64,000 nt of DNA, from assembly GCA_963793785.1 (NCBI GenBank), contig CAWCBH010000003.1:1-64000 (forward strand). The letters are read 5' to 3'. A program made the position numbers and the translations under genes. The DNA comes from CAWCBH01 sp963793785 (lineage in GTDB: Bacteria; Actinomycetota; Thermoleophilia; Solirubrobacterales; 70-9). The notes below the pieces were generated by a model. That model did not search any database. It saw only the letters and a program-made list of their open reading frames with translations, and was not told the DNA's origin. Below are positions 16,681-25,966 of the stretch, in pieces; the first letter of the stretch is position 1; every line of letters starts with the position of its first letter.

Positions 16681-17724
16681 ATGGTGCAGACATTCAAAGA
16701 ACTGGGTTCAAGGCGGAGCGCCCGCCGAGGGAGCTCCAACGCCCGGCGGATTCTTATCGTCGTCGTCGGGATGGGCGTCACGGCGGTCGCAGCGGCACCT
16801 TCGTCGGCGACCTTCCCTGGCACGAACGGGCGGATCTCCTTCGTCGCGTTCGTCGAGCGAACCGAGAGCGGCGAGATCTTCAGCGCCAAGCCCGACGGTT
16901 CGAACGTGCGGAAGTTGACCAAGTCGGGGCGCGACCGCTTCTCGGTGCTCTCCGACTGGTCGCCCGACGGACAGACGATTGCTTTCGACAGCGACCGCGT
17001 CGACCTCGCCGGGCGACGGGGCGTGAACCAGGTCTACCTGATGAACGCCGACGGAAGCGGCCTCGTCCAGCTCACGAGGGGTCCGGGCTTCCACGGCGCT
17101 CCGGGCTGGTCTCCGGACGCAACCCAGTTGGCGATCGAGGCCGACTGGGGTAGCGAGCCGGCGCTGGCCGGGATCTGGCTCATTCCCGCGTCCGATCCCG
17201 ACGGCGTCACCCAGGACGAGGCCACGAGGGTGACCACCGTCCCCCGGGGTGCATTCGACTCCGAGCCTCAATTCTCCCCAGACGGGAGCATGATTGTGTT
17301 CACGCGGTTTAGGACTGCCCGACGCTCTGCGATCCATCGCGTCAACGCCGACGGGGCCGGCCTTAAGCGGCTCACTCCCTGGCGTCTGAACGCCTCCGAT
17401 CCTGATTGGTCGCCGGGTGGACGGAGGATCGCCTTCGACTCAGGCGACGCCGCCGAGCCTGGCAGCCAGGGCAATATCTACGTCATGCGCGCCGATGGCA
17501 GCGGACGGAAGCGACTGACCGACCACCCGCCCATCGGCCCGGGTGGTGCCTGGAACTTCGCCAACAATCCGGTCTGGTCGCCAAGCGGCAAGCAGATCAT
17601 GTACACGCGCTTCTTGCCGAATCGAGGCCTGATCAAGGCAATGAGGCCCGATGGATCGGACAAGCGCGTGGTCCTGCAGCGGCCAGGCTTCCCGACCTGG
17701 GTGGACTGGGGTACGCATCCATAG
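16681..17724 (+). CDS. exported TolB-like beta-propeller protein
   Basis: A 347-residue protein with an arginine-rich start, a hydrophobic signal segment (ILIVVVGMGVTAVAAAP, about residues 24-40) and five PD40/TolB-type blades. These show alternating DWSPDGQTIAF-like and MNADGSGLVQLT-like motifs (five WSP/FSP motifs, five DGS/DGA motifs). Such propellers mostly mediate protein contacts in the envelope. Only this and the VOC gene lie between the two tRNA-Asp repeats. Third positions look less GC-extreme than in neighbours, but I did not calculate this. Confidence 0.82.
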   Translation: MVQTFKELGSRRSARRGSSNARRILIVVVGMGVTAVAAAPSSATFPGTNGRISFVAFVERTESGEIFSAKPDGSNVRKLTKSGRDRFSVLSDWSPDGQTIAFDSDRVDLAGRRGVNQVYLMNADGSGLVQLTRGPGFHGAPGWSPDATQLAIEADWGSEPALAGIWLIPASDPDGVTQDEATRVTTVPRGAFDSEPQFSPDGSMIVFTRFRTARRSAIHRVNADGAGLKRLTPWRLNASDPDWSPGGRRIAFDSGDAAEPGSQGNIYVMRADGSGRKRLTDHPPIGPGGAWNFANNPVWSPSGKQIMYTRFLPNRGLIKAMRPDGSDKRVVLQRPGFPTWVDWGTHP

Positions 17725-17772
17725 CCATCCAGCCGCACGAAGAGGCACGGGTTTCGGTCCAGTGGCCACCAA

Positions 17773-17829
17773 CCTGTCACGCCGGAGGCTGCGGGTTCGA
17801 GTCCCGTCGCTCCCGTTCTAGATTTGGCT
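17773..17829 (+). repeat. right copy of the tRNA-Asp 3' end (att-like)
   Basis: It reproduces tRNA-Asp from the anticodon region through the T arm and acceptor 3' strand (17773-17815) with one mismatch, plus about 14 further bases. The 5' half of a tRNA is missing, so it is not a gene. It ends the 1.77-kb segment that starts at the intact tRNA. The gap 17725-17906 otherwise holds only the leader of the next gene, with an AAGGAG-type ribosome binding site at about 17894. Confidence 0.75.
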
Positions 17830-17906
17830 TGCTAGAGGCCAAATACGACTGACCTCGATCGAGACGCAAGAGGAAGAACCCGCCGATTTCCGAAGGAGCA
17901 ACAGCC

Positions 17907-18538
17907 ATGTCACTCGCCCGAGTCCACAACTTCGCCATCTCGCTCGACGGTTTCGGCACCGGTGAGGGTCAGAGCCACGACGCACATTTCGGTCACGCCG
18001 GGAAAGGCTGCACGAATGGTTGTTTACCACCCGGTGGTGGCAGCCCGGAGGTAGCGGCGGCGTCGATGACGCCTTCGCGCAGCTGTTCGCTCCCGGGATC
18101 GGCGCCGAGATCATGGGTGCCGGGAAGTTCGGCCACCCCGGATGGCACGAGGACCCGGAGTGGAAGGGCGCGTGGGGTCCCAACCCGCCGTTCCACACAC
18201 CGGTCTTCGTCCTCACCCATCACACGCGCCCGTCGATCGAGATGGAGGGCGGCACGACGTTTCACTTCCTCGACGCGTCGCCTGCCGAGGCGCTCGAGAC
18301 CGCCCGCGAGGCCGCGGACGGCAAGGACGTACGCATCGGCGGAGGTCCCACCGTGATCCGCGACTTCCTTGCTGCCGGGCTCGTCGACCACATGCACACG
18401 GTGGTGGTCCCGATCCTGCTCGGCCGGGGCGTGCGGCTCTGGGACGGACTGGAGGGTCTCGAGAAGGACTACCAGGTCGAGGCCACCTCCTCGCCCAGCG
18501 GAGTCACGCATGTGACATTCACCCGTGCGGGCGTCTGA
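17907..18538 (+). CDS. RibD/dihydrofolate-reductase family protein (frameshifted)
   Basis: The first frame from ATG 17907 gives MSLARVHNFAISLDGFGTGEG and FGHAG. The family sequence then continues in the next frame as RLHEWLFTTRWWQPGGS, GAGKFGHPGWHEDPEWKG, RIGGGPTVIRDFLAAGLVDHMH and VVPILLGRGVRLWDG. The shift is at 17999-18003 (GGGAAAGG); one added G would restore GERLHEW. The repaired protein has about 210 residues, normal for the RibD C-terminal/DHFR-like reductases, whose substrates are mostly unknown. It lies just right of the tRNA-Asp repeat. Confidence 0.75.
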
Positions 18539-18571
18539 ACCGCCTCGACCGAGAAGCCTAGGATTGCGACG

Positions 18572-18973
18572 GTGCCGTTCACGCTCAGGAACCTCAAGGA
18601 GGACCTGGAGGACCTCGGGTCCAAATTCGACGGCGCGCCGGACCTGGAGTTCCGCTTGGCGACCGATGCGCTCGAGCTCGAACAGTCCGGCCTGAGCTTG
18701 CAGCGCGTCCCGCCCGGCTATCGCTTTCCCTACGGCCACACGCACGAGAAGCAGGAGGAGGTGTACGTGGTCGTGCGCGGGAGCGGGCGGATGAAGCTCG
18801 ACGACGAGATCGTCGAGCTCAAGGAGTGGGACGCGGTGCGCGTCCCGCCCGGTACGTGGCGAGGCTACGAGGCCGGGCCGGAGGGCCTCGAGATCATCGT
18901 TGTCGGCGCGCCCAGTCTTGGGGAGGCCCCGCGCGACGACGTCGAGGGCCAGCGCGACTGGTGGGCTGACTAG
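18572..18973 (+). CDS. cupin-domain protein
   Basis: A 133-residue single-domain cupin. The first metal motif is recognisable as GHTHEKQEEVYVVVRGSG (residues 50-67, H/H/E ligands) and the second as VRVPPGTWRGYEAG, where the usual histidine is replaced. Metal binding may therefore be incomplete. It starts at GTG 18572, 33 nt after the DHFR-family gene. Function unknown: isomerase, dioxygenase or sensor are all possible. Confidence 0.82.
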   Translation: MPFTLRNLKEDLEDLGSKFDGAPDLEFRLATDALELEQSGLSLQRVPPGYRFPYGHTHEKQEEVYVVVRGSGRMKLDDEIVELKEWDAVRVPPGTWRGYEAGPEGLEIIVVGAPSLGEAPRDDVEGQRDWWAD

Positions 18974-19028
18974 CGCCAGATAGGCGAACCTGAAGGCGGG
19001 GAGCGGCGGCCAGAGCTAGCTGCCCGGG

Positions 19029-19604
19029 TCAATGGAGGGTGGGTCGGTAGGTGAGCTCTTGGATGTGACCGTCGAGCGTCCGGTTCTCGACCAGCTCCAG
19101 GTCGAAGTCGGCCGCACCCTGGAAAATCGGGTCCAGCCCGGTCTGACCGGTGATGACAGGAAAGAGCGTCACCTGCACGCGGTCGACTAGGCCGGCAGCC
19201 ATCAGCGCCCGATTCATCGACAGGCTGCCGTGCGAGCGCAACGGCACCTCGGACTCCTCCTTGAGCCGGGCGACGACGTCGACGGCGTCACCGCTCACGA
19301 GGGTCGCGTCGGGCCAGTCGAGGGGGCCTTCCAGCGTCGTTGACACCACCGTTGCCGGCAGGCTCCTCATCCGCGTGACCCATGGGTCACGCACTTCGGA
19401 CTCCTCGGTGCTCGAGGCCAGCATCCGCGCAAATGCCCGATACGTGTTGGCCCCGAAGACCATCCGCTGCTCGGCGCCGTACAGGGCAAGGCGGTGATCG
19501 AGCAACTCGGGGCCTTGCTTTCCCCAGTAGCCGGTCCAGTTGGCGCTGGCGGCGCCGTAGCCGTCGAGGCTGGAAAAGACGTCGAAGGTGTAGGTAGCGG
19601 TCAT
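19029..19604 (-). CDS. RibD/dihydrofolate-reductase family protein
   Basis: An intact 191-residue RibD C-terminal-type reductase: N-terminal TFDVFSSLDGYGAA, RMVFGANTYRAFARM (NADPH-site helix), SHGSLSMNRALMAAGLVD and VTLFPVITGQTG. It is the same broad family as the frameshifted gene at 17907-18538 but a different subgroup. The substrate is unknown; the fold is that of DHFR and RibD reductase, but there are no folate or riboflavin genes here. Confidence 0.87.
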   Translation of the reverse strand: MTATYTFDVFSSLDGYGAASANWTGYWGKQGPELLDHRLALYGAEQRMVFGANTYRAFARMLASSTEESEVRDPWVTRMRSLPATVVSTTLEGPLDWPDATLVSGDAVDVVARLKEESEVPLRSHGSLSMNRALMAAGLVDRVQVTLFPVITGQTGLDPIFQGAADFDLELVENRTLDGHIQELTYRPTLH

Positions 19605-19625
19605 GTCGTTCTCCTCGAGCGCAGT

Positions 19626-19760
19626 TGATCGGTGCGAGGTGGGGCGCAGATGGAGCAGCGACAGTGGCAGGTCACGAAATGGCGCGACAACAAGGCCATC
19701 TGGTGGCGGAGCTGCCCGACCGAGGCCGAGGCGCTCGAGGTCGCGGGAACCCTGGCCTGA
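19626..19760 (+). pseudogene. C-terminal remnant of a SnoaL-like gene
   Basis: An open stretch after a TGA at 19626-19628 ends in WRDNKAIWWRSCPTEAEALEVAG and stop at 19758-19760. The pattern (R/DGK-hydrophobic-W-R, then EAEALEAAGL) is the tail of the SnoaL-like proteins seen at 34-1942. The first two thirds of such a gene are absent because the region runs into the start of the divergent DHFR-family gene. An ATG at 19650 could open a 36-codon peptide, but decay is more likely. Confidence 0.45.
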
Positions 19761-19764
19761 GCTC

Positions 19765-21918
19765 CTAGGGCCTGCCCTCGGTGGCCCCGGCCGGGATCCG
19801 CTGTTCGACGTCGAGCCGCGGCAGGCTCCGCTCCATCCAATCGGGAATCCACCAGTTGCGGCTGCCCAGCAGCTGCATCACGGCTGGTACGAGCACCATT
19901 CGCACGATCGTGGCGTCGAGGAAGATCGCCGAGGCGAGGCCGATCCCGAACAGCTTCAGGAAGACGTCCGGGGCCGCCAGGAAGGCGAGGAAGACGACGA
20001 CCATGATCGCCGCCGCCGCTGTGATCACGCGGGCGGTCTTGGCGAGGCCGTCGGCGACCGCCCGGCTGGTGTTGCCGTCCTTCAGGTACTCCTCGCGGAT
20101 CCGCGAGATCAGGAAGACCTCGTAGTCCATCGAGAGGCCGAAGAGGATCGCGAACATCATCACCGGCATGAACGGGGCTATCGGCACCTCGCCGTCGATC
20201 CCGATCAGCTGTCCGAGCGTCCCCCCCTGCGCCACCAGCGTCATCACCCCGTAAGCGGCGCTTACCGAGAGCAGGTTCATGATCGCGGCCTTGAGCGAGA
20301 TCAGCGGTGAGTGGAACGCGACCAGCAAGAGCAAGAAGGAAAGGAGGACGACGGCGGCGATGAACACCGGCATGCGGCCGGTGATGTACTCGCTCTGGTC
20401 CTCGAGCGCCGCGGTCACGCCTCCGACCTCGGCGACGATCCCGGAGTTGCCCAGCTCCGCGGGCACGACGTCTTCGCGCAGCCTGGTGACCAGGTCCGAG
20501 GTCGCCTCGTCCTGCGGGGAGCCGCTCGGGATCACGGTGACGACCGCCGCGTCGCTCTCGGCGTTGATCTGCGGCGGCGGGACGAACTCCACCCCGGGCT
20601 CGCCGCGGACGGTCTCCGCAAAGGAATCGATCGTCGCCTCGGCAGCCGGACTCGGCAGCTCGGCGGCGATGATGAGCGGACCGTTGGTGCCGGGTCCGAA
20701 CCCTTCCGTGTTCAGGTCGTAGGCCTGGCGGGTCATCGTCTCCGGCGCGTCGTTGCCCGCGTCGGGGAAGCCGAGGCGCATCCCGAGCGCCGGCGCTGCC
20801 AGCGCCAGCAGCAGCGCGGTGGCGGCGATCGCAAACGGCCAGGGCCGCCGCTGCACGATGTGGCTCCAGCGCGCCGCCGGCGACTCGCCGTTGCTCTCCG
20901 TCTTCAGCGTCCTGCCGAGGAAGGGGATCCGCAGGCGGTCGACGTTTGGGCCCAGGTAGGAGAGCAGCGCCGGCAGCAGGGTGACTGCGGCCAGCATCAC
21001 GACCAAGACCGCGAGCGAGGCCGAGATCGCCACCCCGTACATGTAGGGCAGGCCGGTCAGGAAGAGGCCGAGGACGGCGATCACGACCGTGCTGCCGGCG
21101 ATCAGCACGCTGCGGCCGGCCGTGGTGACGGCCTCGATGACCGCGTCGTGGCGGTCCTTGCCGTCTGCCATCGCAGAGCGGAAGCGGGTCAGGACCAGCA
21201 GCGCGTAGTCGATCCCGACCCCGATCCCGATCAGCCCTGAGACAGCCGTGGTCCAATCGGGAACGTCGATCACGTTGGCCAGCAGCACGATCAGGCCTCC
21301 GGAGGAGATCCCGAGGCCGATCAACGCGATCGCCAGCGGCAGACCGGCGGCGACTACCGAGCCGAACGCGATCAGCAGCACGATCGCGGCGCCGATGAAG
21401 CCGATGAACTCGGGGCTGGCCTGCTCTTGCGCGACGTAGATCGGATCGCCGCCGAGCTTGATCTCGAGACCGGATCCGCTGTTGCCCTCGGCGGCGGCGA
21501 TCAGGGCCTCGCCGTCCTCCTTGGGTACGTCCCAGCCGGGGGCTGTGAGGGGAAGCGTGGTCGATCCGATCGTGCCCTCCTCCGAGACCCGGATCGGGGT
21601 GTGGGCGGCGACGTTGTCGATCTGCTCGGCCTCGGCGAAGAAGGCGTTGACTCCCTCACGAGCGCCGGGGCTGGTGGCCCCGGCGGGGTCCTTCCAGACG
21701 ACGTAGATCTCCTGCCCGGAGTAGCCGCCGAAGCTCTCCTCGGTGATGTCGCTCGCCGCCTTTGACTCCGATCCCGGCGTGTCGTAGTCGGCGCTGAACT
21801 CGCCCGCCAGCGAGGAGCCGACGCCGATGATCAGGATCGCGGAGACGACCCACGCGAGAACCATGCGGCCGCGGCGGCGATAGGCGATGTCGGCGATACG
21901 GGCGAGCAGCTGCGTCAT
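19765..21918 (-). CDS. RND/MMPL-family membrane transporter
   Basis: A 717-residue transporter of the MMPL/RND type, which exports lipids or drugs using the proton gradient. Transmembrane segments fall in two sets (one near residues 20-40 and five at about 175-340; one near 380 and five at about 530-700), with soluble domains between. Conserved GIDYALL and LSMDYEVFLISRIREE motifs of the proton relay are visible. The start is ATG 21918 with AGGAGGAA 8 nt upstream; the longer frame to 21975 has no such site. The closest neighbours give no substrate. Confidence 0.9.
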   Translation of the reverse strand: MTQLLARIADIAYRRRGRMVLAWVVSAILIIGVGSSLAGEFSADYDTPGSESKAASDITEESFGGYSGQEIYVVWKDPAGATSPGAREGVNAFFAEAEQIDNVAAHTPIRVSEEGTIGSTTLPLTAPGWDVPKEDGEALIAAAEGNSGSGLEIKLGGDPIYVAQEQASPEFIGFIGAAIVLLIAFGSVVAAGLPLAIALIGLGISSGGLIVLLANVIDVPDWTTAVSGLIGIGVGIDYALLVLTRFRSAMADGKDRHDAVIEAVTTAGRSVLIAGSTVVIAVLGLFLTGLPYMYGVAISASLAVLVVMLAAVTLLPALLSYLGPNVDRLRIPFLGRTLKTESNGESPAARWSHIVQRRPWPFAIAATALLLALAAPALGMRLGFPDAGNDAPETMTRQAYDLNTEGFGPGTNGPLIIAAELPSPAAEATIDSFAETVRGEPGVEFVPPPQINAESDAAVVTVIPSGSPQDEATSDLVTRLREDVVPAELGNSGIVAEVGGVTAALEDQSEYITGRMPVFIAAVVLLSFLLLLVAFHSPLISLKAAIMNLLSVSAAYGVMTLVAQGGTLGQLIGIDGEVPIAPFMPVMMFAILFGLSMDYEVFLISRIREEYLKDGNTSRAVADGLAKTARVITAAAAIMVVVFLAFLAAPDVFLKLFGIGLASAIFLDATIVRMVLVPAVMQLLGSRNWWIPDWMERSLPRLDVEQRIPAGATEGRP

Positions 21919-22080
21919 GCGGGATTCCTCCTGTTTGCCGGCGCGTTCAAAGCGGCGAAGACACTTGGCCGGCATCGGCGACTGGACTTCCTCCTCAGCC
22001 TACGAGGTGCGGCGCTTCGCCGGGCTCCACCGAGTGTGCGATTGGTCACGTCTTGCGTTCTCCTCCGAGGTCGTCCCTGC

Positions 22081-22836
22081 TCAGCGGTCGTAGTTGGCGA
22101 TCGCTCGCAGCGAGAGCGCGGTCAGGACGGCGGTCATCGCGACGATCACGGCGATCGCGATCAGCAGCTTGTCGAGGACCCAGCCCTCGATGATCAGCGA
22201 TCGCAGCCCCTCGATCACGTAGCTGACCGGGTTGGCCCGCGCCAGCGCCTCCATCACCGGGGTGAGGCGATCGAAGGGGACGAAGTTCGGGGTCAGGAAG
22301 AGCAGCGGGAAGAAGAGCAGGAAGCTGGTGTTGGTCGCCTGCACGTTGCGCGTGTGCAGCGCGATCAGGACCCCGAATCCCGCATAGCCGACGCCGAACA
22401 TCGCCGAGAGGAGGATCACCACGACCGCGCCGATGACGCCGCTCTCGACGTGGGCGCCGAAGGCGATCCCGGCCGCCAGCACGATCGCCGACCCGGCGAT
22501 GCCGCGGACGAGGTCGGCGGTGAGGCGGCCGAAGATGATCGAGGAGCGCCGGATCGGCGCCACCAGGAGCTTGTCGAAGTAGCCGTTCTCGATCTCGGTC
22601 ACCAGCGCCAGCCCGGAGGTGGCGGTGGCGACCGCGAACATCAGCGAGACCGGCAGCTGGAAGGCGACATAGCCCTGCCCTTCGAGGAACGGGGTCGAGC
22701 TCGGGAAGGTCTCGGAGACCTGGCCGATGTTCACCGCCAAGAAGAACAGCGGGATGAATAGGACCGGGATCGTCGCCTCCGGGTAGCGCATGATCTCGCG
22801 CGTCGCCCGGCGACCCAGCAGCAGCACCTCCGTCAT
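22081..22836 (-). CDS. ABC-2 type transporter permease
   Basis: A 251-residue membrane protein of the ABC-2 (DrrB-like) family with six predicted segments and the mid-protein motif ENGYFDKLLVAPIRRSS, typical of drug or lipid exporters. ATG 22836 overlaps the stop of the ATPase gene as ATGA, so the two are translationally coupled and form one exporter. The unit is controlled, by position, by the divergent WYL regulator. Confidence 0.9.
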   Translation of the reverse strand: MTEVLLLGRRATREIMRYPEATIPVLFIPLFFLAVNIGQVSETFPSSTPFLEGQGYVAFQLPVSLMFAVATATSGLALVTEIENGYFDKLLVAPIRRSSIIFGRLTADLVRGIAGSAIVLAAGIAFGAHVESGVIGAVVVILLSAMFGVGYAGFGVLIALHTRNVQATNTSFLLFFPLLFLTPNFVPFDRLTPVMEALARANPVSYVIEGLRSLIIEGWVLDKLLIAIAVIVAMTAVLTALSLRAIANYDR

Positions 22837-23861
22837 TGCTCCTCCTCTCCAGCTTCCTCGGAGCCGGCGCCCTCGAGCCGCCTCCCGGTCGCCTCGAGGA
22901 AGACGTCGTCGAGCGAGGGCCGGGCGATTGCGATCGCCCCGACGGCGATCTGCTCGCGATCGAGGCGGCGGACGATCTCGCCGATCGAGGCGGCGCCGTC
23001 CTCGACGTAGAGCGCCAGCGCGTCTGACTCGTGAACGATTCGCTCCAGCCCGGGCAGCTCGCCGATCGCCGTCTCGATCCTTGCCGCATCGGCACCGTCG
23101 AGCGCGACCGAGACGACGTCGCGCCCGATCCGCGCCTTCAGCGCTCCGGGCGCGCCCTCGGCGACGATCTCGCCGGCGTCGATGATCGCCACCCGGTCGC
23201 AGAGCTGGTCGGCCTCCTCGAGGTACTGGGTGGTGAGGAAGATCGTCTTGCCGGCGTCGTTGATCCGCCGCAGCTCCTCCCATACCGCCAGCCGCGAGGC
23301 GGGGTCGAGCCCCGTCGTCGGCTCGTCGAGGAAGAGGACCTCGGGCTCGTGGACGAGGGCGCTGGCGAGGTCGAGGCGGCGCTTCATGCCTCCGGAGTAG
23401 GTCTTCGTCGCGCGATCGGCGGCCTCGACGAGGCCCATCAGCTGCAGCAGCTCGTCGGTCCGCTCCCGCCCTGCGGCGCCGAGGATCCCGTAGAGGCCGC
23501 ACTGCAGCTCCAGCAGCTCACGGCCGGTCTGGACCGGGTCGAGGCCGATCTCCTGAAGGGCGACGCCGATCCGCGGACGCACCTGCTCGGCCTCGGCGAC
23601 GACGTCATGGCCGGCGACGATCGCTTCGCCGCCGCTGGGCGGCAGCAGGGTGCAGAGCATGCGCACGGTCGTCGTCTTGCCGGCGCCGTTGGGGCCGAGG
23701 AAGCCGAACATCTCACCGCTCGGGATCTCGAGGTCGATCCCGCGCACAGCCTCGATCTCGTCATCGAAGGTCCGACGCAGGCCCCGCGCCGCGACCGCGG
23801 CGGCACCCGAACCTTGCCTCGTCGATGCCACCTCGGGCAGGCTAATTGAGGGCTCCAGCAT
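22833..23861 (-). CDS. ABC transporter ATP-binding protein (DrrA-like)
   Basis: A 342-residue ATPase: Walker A GPNGAGKT (56-63), signature YSGGMKRRLDLA, Walker B VLFLDEPTTGLD, and H-loop TTQYLEEAD. The C-terminal extension of about 90 residues is normal for the daunorubicin-resistance DrrA group. It pairs with the ABC-2 permease immediately downstream to export hydrophobic compounds. The 128-bp gap to the divergent WYL gene probably holds both promoters. Confidence 0.92.
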   Translation of the reverse strand: MLEPSISLPEVASTRQGSGAAAVAARGLRRTFDDEIEAVRGIDLEIPSGEMFGFLGPNGAGKTTTVRMLCTLLPPSGGEAIVAGHDVVAEAEQVRPRIGVALQEIGLDPVQTGRELLELQCGLYGILGAAGRERTDELLQLMGLVEAADRATKTYSGGMKRRLDLASALVHEPEVLFLDEPTTGLDPASRLAVWEELRRINDAGKTIFLTTQYLEEADQLCDRVAIIDAGEIVAEGAPGALKARIGRDVVSVALDGADAARIETAIGELPGLERIVHESDALALYVEDGAASIGEIVRRLDREQIAVGAIAIARPSLDDVFLEATGRRLEGAGSEEAGEEEQ

Positions 23862-23939
23862 GGATACACCTATGACGGCCGCCGGCCCCGAAACTCATCG
23901 AGCCTGCGTTCATCGCCGCTCCTCTTCCGTTGAGTTGCA

Positions 23940-23975
23940 TCGACCCTAAGGATCAATTAGGTCAGGATCTGTCCT
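23940..23975. promoter_or_regulatory. divergent promoter/operator region between ABC exporter and WYL regulator
   Basis: This AT-richer stretch has AGGATC twice and AGGAT facing a nearby GTCCT. It is a plausible operator for the WYL-domain regulator that starts at 23990. No clear -35/-10 pair can be fixed by eye. Confidence 0.3.
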
Positions 23976-23989
23976 AAACAGCAAGGAGC

Positions 23990-24962
23990 ATGGAAGATGC
24001 GATGAACGAGACCTCGAGTCGCCTGCTCAACATGCTGTCGCTGCTGCAGAGCCGGCGCGACTGGTCCGGCGCGGAGCTCGCCGGCCGGCTCGCCGTATCG
24101 CGCCGGACTGTTCGCCGCGACGTCGAGCGCTTACGCGAGCTCGGCTATCCGATCGAGTCCTTGGCGGGGCCGGCGGGCGGCTATCGGCTCGAGGCCGGGA
24201 CGGCGATGCCGCCGCTGCTTCTCGACGACGATGAGACGATCGCGATCGCGGTCGGGCTGCGCACCGCCGCCCGAGCCTCGGTGGCGGGAATCGAGGAGGC
24301 GTCCCTGCAGGCGCTGGTCAAGCTCGAACAGGTGCTCCCGCCGCGGTTGCGGCCGCGGCTGCGCGCCCTGCAGTCGGCGACGATGACGGTTCCCGTCGGC
24401 GGTCCCACGGTCGACCCGCAATGCCTGACCACGGTCGGCGCCGCCTGCCGCGACTCCGAGCGCCTTCGCTTCGCCTACCAGGACCGCGAGGGCGCCGAGA
24501 GCCGCCGCGACGTCGAGCCGCACTCCCTGGTCAACCACGGGCACCGCTGGTACCTGGTGGCGTGGGATCGCGATCGAGAGGACTGGCGGTCCTTTCGTGT
24601 CGATCGGATCGCCAAGCCCGCCGCGACCGGGGTGCGCACGGCCGGGCGCGAGTTGCCGGCGAAGGATGCCGCCGCCTATCTCACCCAGAGCATCGCCGCG
24701 ATGCCGAGTCGCTACGAGGCGACGAGTAATCGTGAAGGCGCCGGCTGCGGAGGTGCGCAGGCATCTATCCGCCGGCTGGGGCAGCGTCAAGCCGCTCGAC
24801 GAGCGAAGCTGCGAGTACCGGACCGGGGACGACCACCTCGACTGGCTGGCGCTCCGCGTCGCGATGCTCGGGGCCGAGTTCGAGGTCCGCGAGCCGCCGG
24901 AGCTGGTGGAGGCCCTCGCCGCGCTGGCCGGGAGGGTGGCCCGAGCCGCCGGAACCCATTAG
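23990..24962 (+). CDS. HTH/WYL-domain transcriptional regulator (frameshifted)
   Basis: The first frame encodes an N-terminal HTH_11 helix-turn-helix (RRDWSGAELAGRLAVSRRTVRRDVERL) and a WYL ligand-sensing domain with HGHRWYLVAWD. The C-terminal WYL extension is in another frame (VIVKAPAAEVRRHL to VARAAGTH, stop 24962). One extra A near 24723 explains the jump: without it the text reads YEAT-VIVKAPAAE. The repaired protein has about 323 residues, normal for YafY-type regulators. It probably controls the divergent ABC exporter. Sequencing error or a mild truncation are both possible. Confidence 0.8.
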
Positions 24963-25924
24963 CCGCGGTCGTCGACCAGCTCCTGGAATCGGCCGACGTC
25001 GACATTGCCGCCCGAGAGGATCACGCCGACGCGGCCGTCGAGCTCGATCCGGCCGGCGAGCAGCGCCGCCACGGCGACGGCCCCGCTCGGCTCGACGACC
25101 AGCTTCATGCGCTCGAACATGAACGCCATCGCCACGACGATCTCCGCGTCGCTGACCAGCGCGACCTCGTCGACCACCCGCTGGTTGATCGAGAACGTCA
25201 GCTCGCCCGGGGTGTTGACCGCCAGTCCGTCGGCGATCGTGCGGGGAACCGGGACCTCTACCCGCCGCCCGGCGGCCAGGGAGCGTTTCGTGTCGTCGCC
25301 TTTCTCCGGCTCGACCCCGATCACGCGAACGCCTGGAGCCAGCTCCCGGGCGACGGTCCCGCAGCCGGCGATCAAACCGCCGCCGCTGACCGGGACCACG
25401 ATCGCGTCAAGGCCCTCCGCGTCTTCGAGCAACTCCAGCGCCACCGTGCCCTGCCCGGCAACCACGTCCGGGTGCTCATAGGGAGGGATCAGGGTCAAGC
25501 CCCGCTCGGCAGCGAGCCGGTCGCCGATCTCGGCCCGATCCTCGGTGTAGCGGTCGTAGGTGACAACGTCGGCGCCGTAGGCCCGCGTCGCCGCGAGCTT
25601 TGACGCCGGCGCATCGGCGGGCATCGCGATCGCGGCGGGCGTCTCGAGCAGCCGCGCGGCCAGGGCAATCGCCTGGGCGTGGTTGCCGGATGAGTAGGCG
25701 GCCACTCCCCGCCGTAGTCGCTCACTGTCGAGCTGCGCAATCGCGTTGTAGGCGCCGCGGAACTTGAAGGCGCCGGCGCGCTGCAGGTTCTCGCACTTGA
25801 GCAGGACCTCGGCGCCGACCTGCTCGTCGAGCATTCGGGAGCTGAGCACCGGAGTTCGATGGGCAACCCCGGCAAGCCGCGCCGCCGCGGCGCGCACGTC
25901 CTCGACCGCGATCACCGTCGTCAC
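24959..25924 (-). CDS. PLP-dependent threonine/serine dehydratase-like enzyme
   Basis: A 321-residue fold-type II PLP enzyme. FKFRGAYNA holds the Schiff-base lysine, SSGNHAQA the substrate loop, and VPVSGGGLIAGC the phosphate-binding glycine loop. The absence of a C-terminal ACT domain fits catabolic threonine dehydratase or serine racemase rather than biosynthetic IlvA. I use GTG 25924; sequence upstream of it in frame lies in the dinB promoter. The 3' end overlaps the WYL gene stop by 4 nt in convergent orientation. Confidence 0.88.
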   Translation of the reverse strand: MTTVIAVEDVRAAAARLAGVAHRTPVLSSRMLDEQVGAEVLLKCENLQRAGAFKFRGAYNAIAQLDSERLRRGVAAYSSGNHAQAIALAARLLETPAAIAMPADAPASKLAATRAYGADVVTYDRYTEDRAEIGDRLAAERGLTLIPPYEHPDVVAGQGTVALELLEDAEGLDAIVVPVSGGGLIAGCGTVARELAPGVRVIGVEPEKGDDTKRSLAAGRRVEVPVPRTIADGLAVNTPGELTFSINQRVVDEVALVSDAEIVVAMAFMFERMKLVVEPSGAVAVAALLAGRIELDGRVGVILSGGNVDVGRFQELVDDRG

Positions 25925-25952
25925 CCTAGGGGAATACAGGGGCAGCGATATG

Positions 25953-25966
25953 CGAACATATGTTCG
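25953..25966. promoter_or_regulatory. LexA/SOS box at the dinB start
   Basis: CGAACATATGTTCG is a perfect 14-bp palindrome matching the actinobacterial LexA-box core GAAC-N4-GTTC. It covers the first possible ATG of dinB (25960) and touches the GTG at 25966. It lies between dinB and the divergent dehydratase gene, so LexA bound here would block dinB transcription until DNA damage. Confidence 0.85.
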
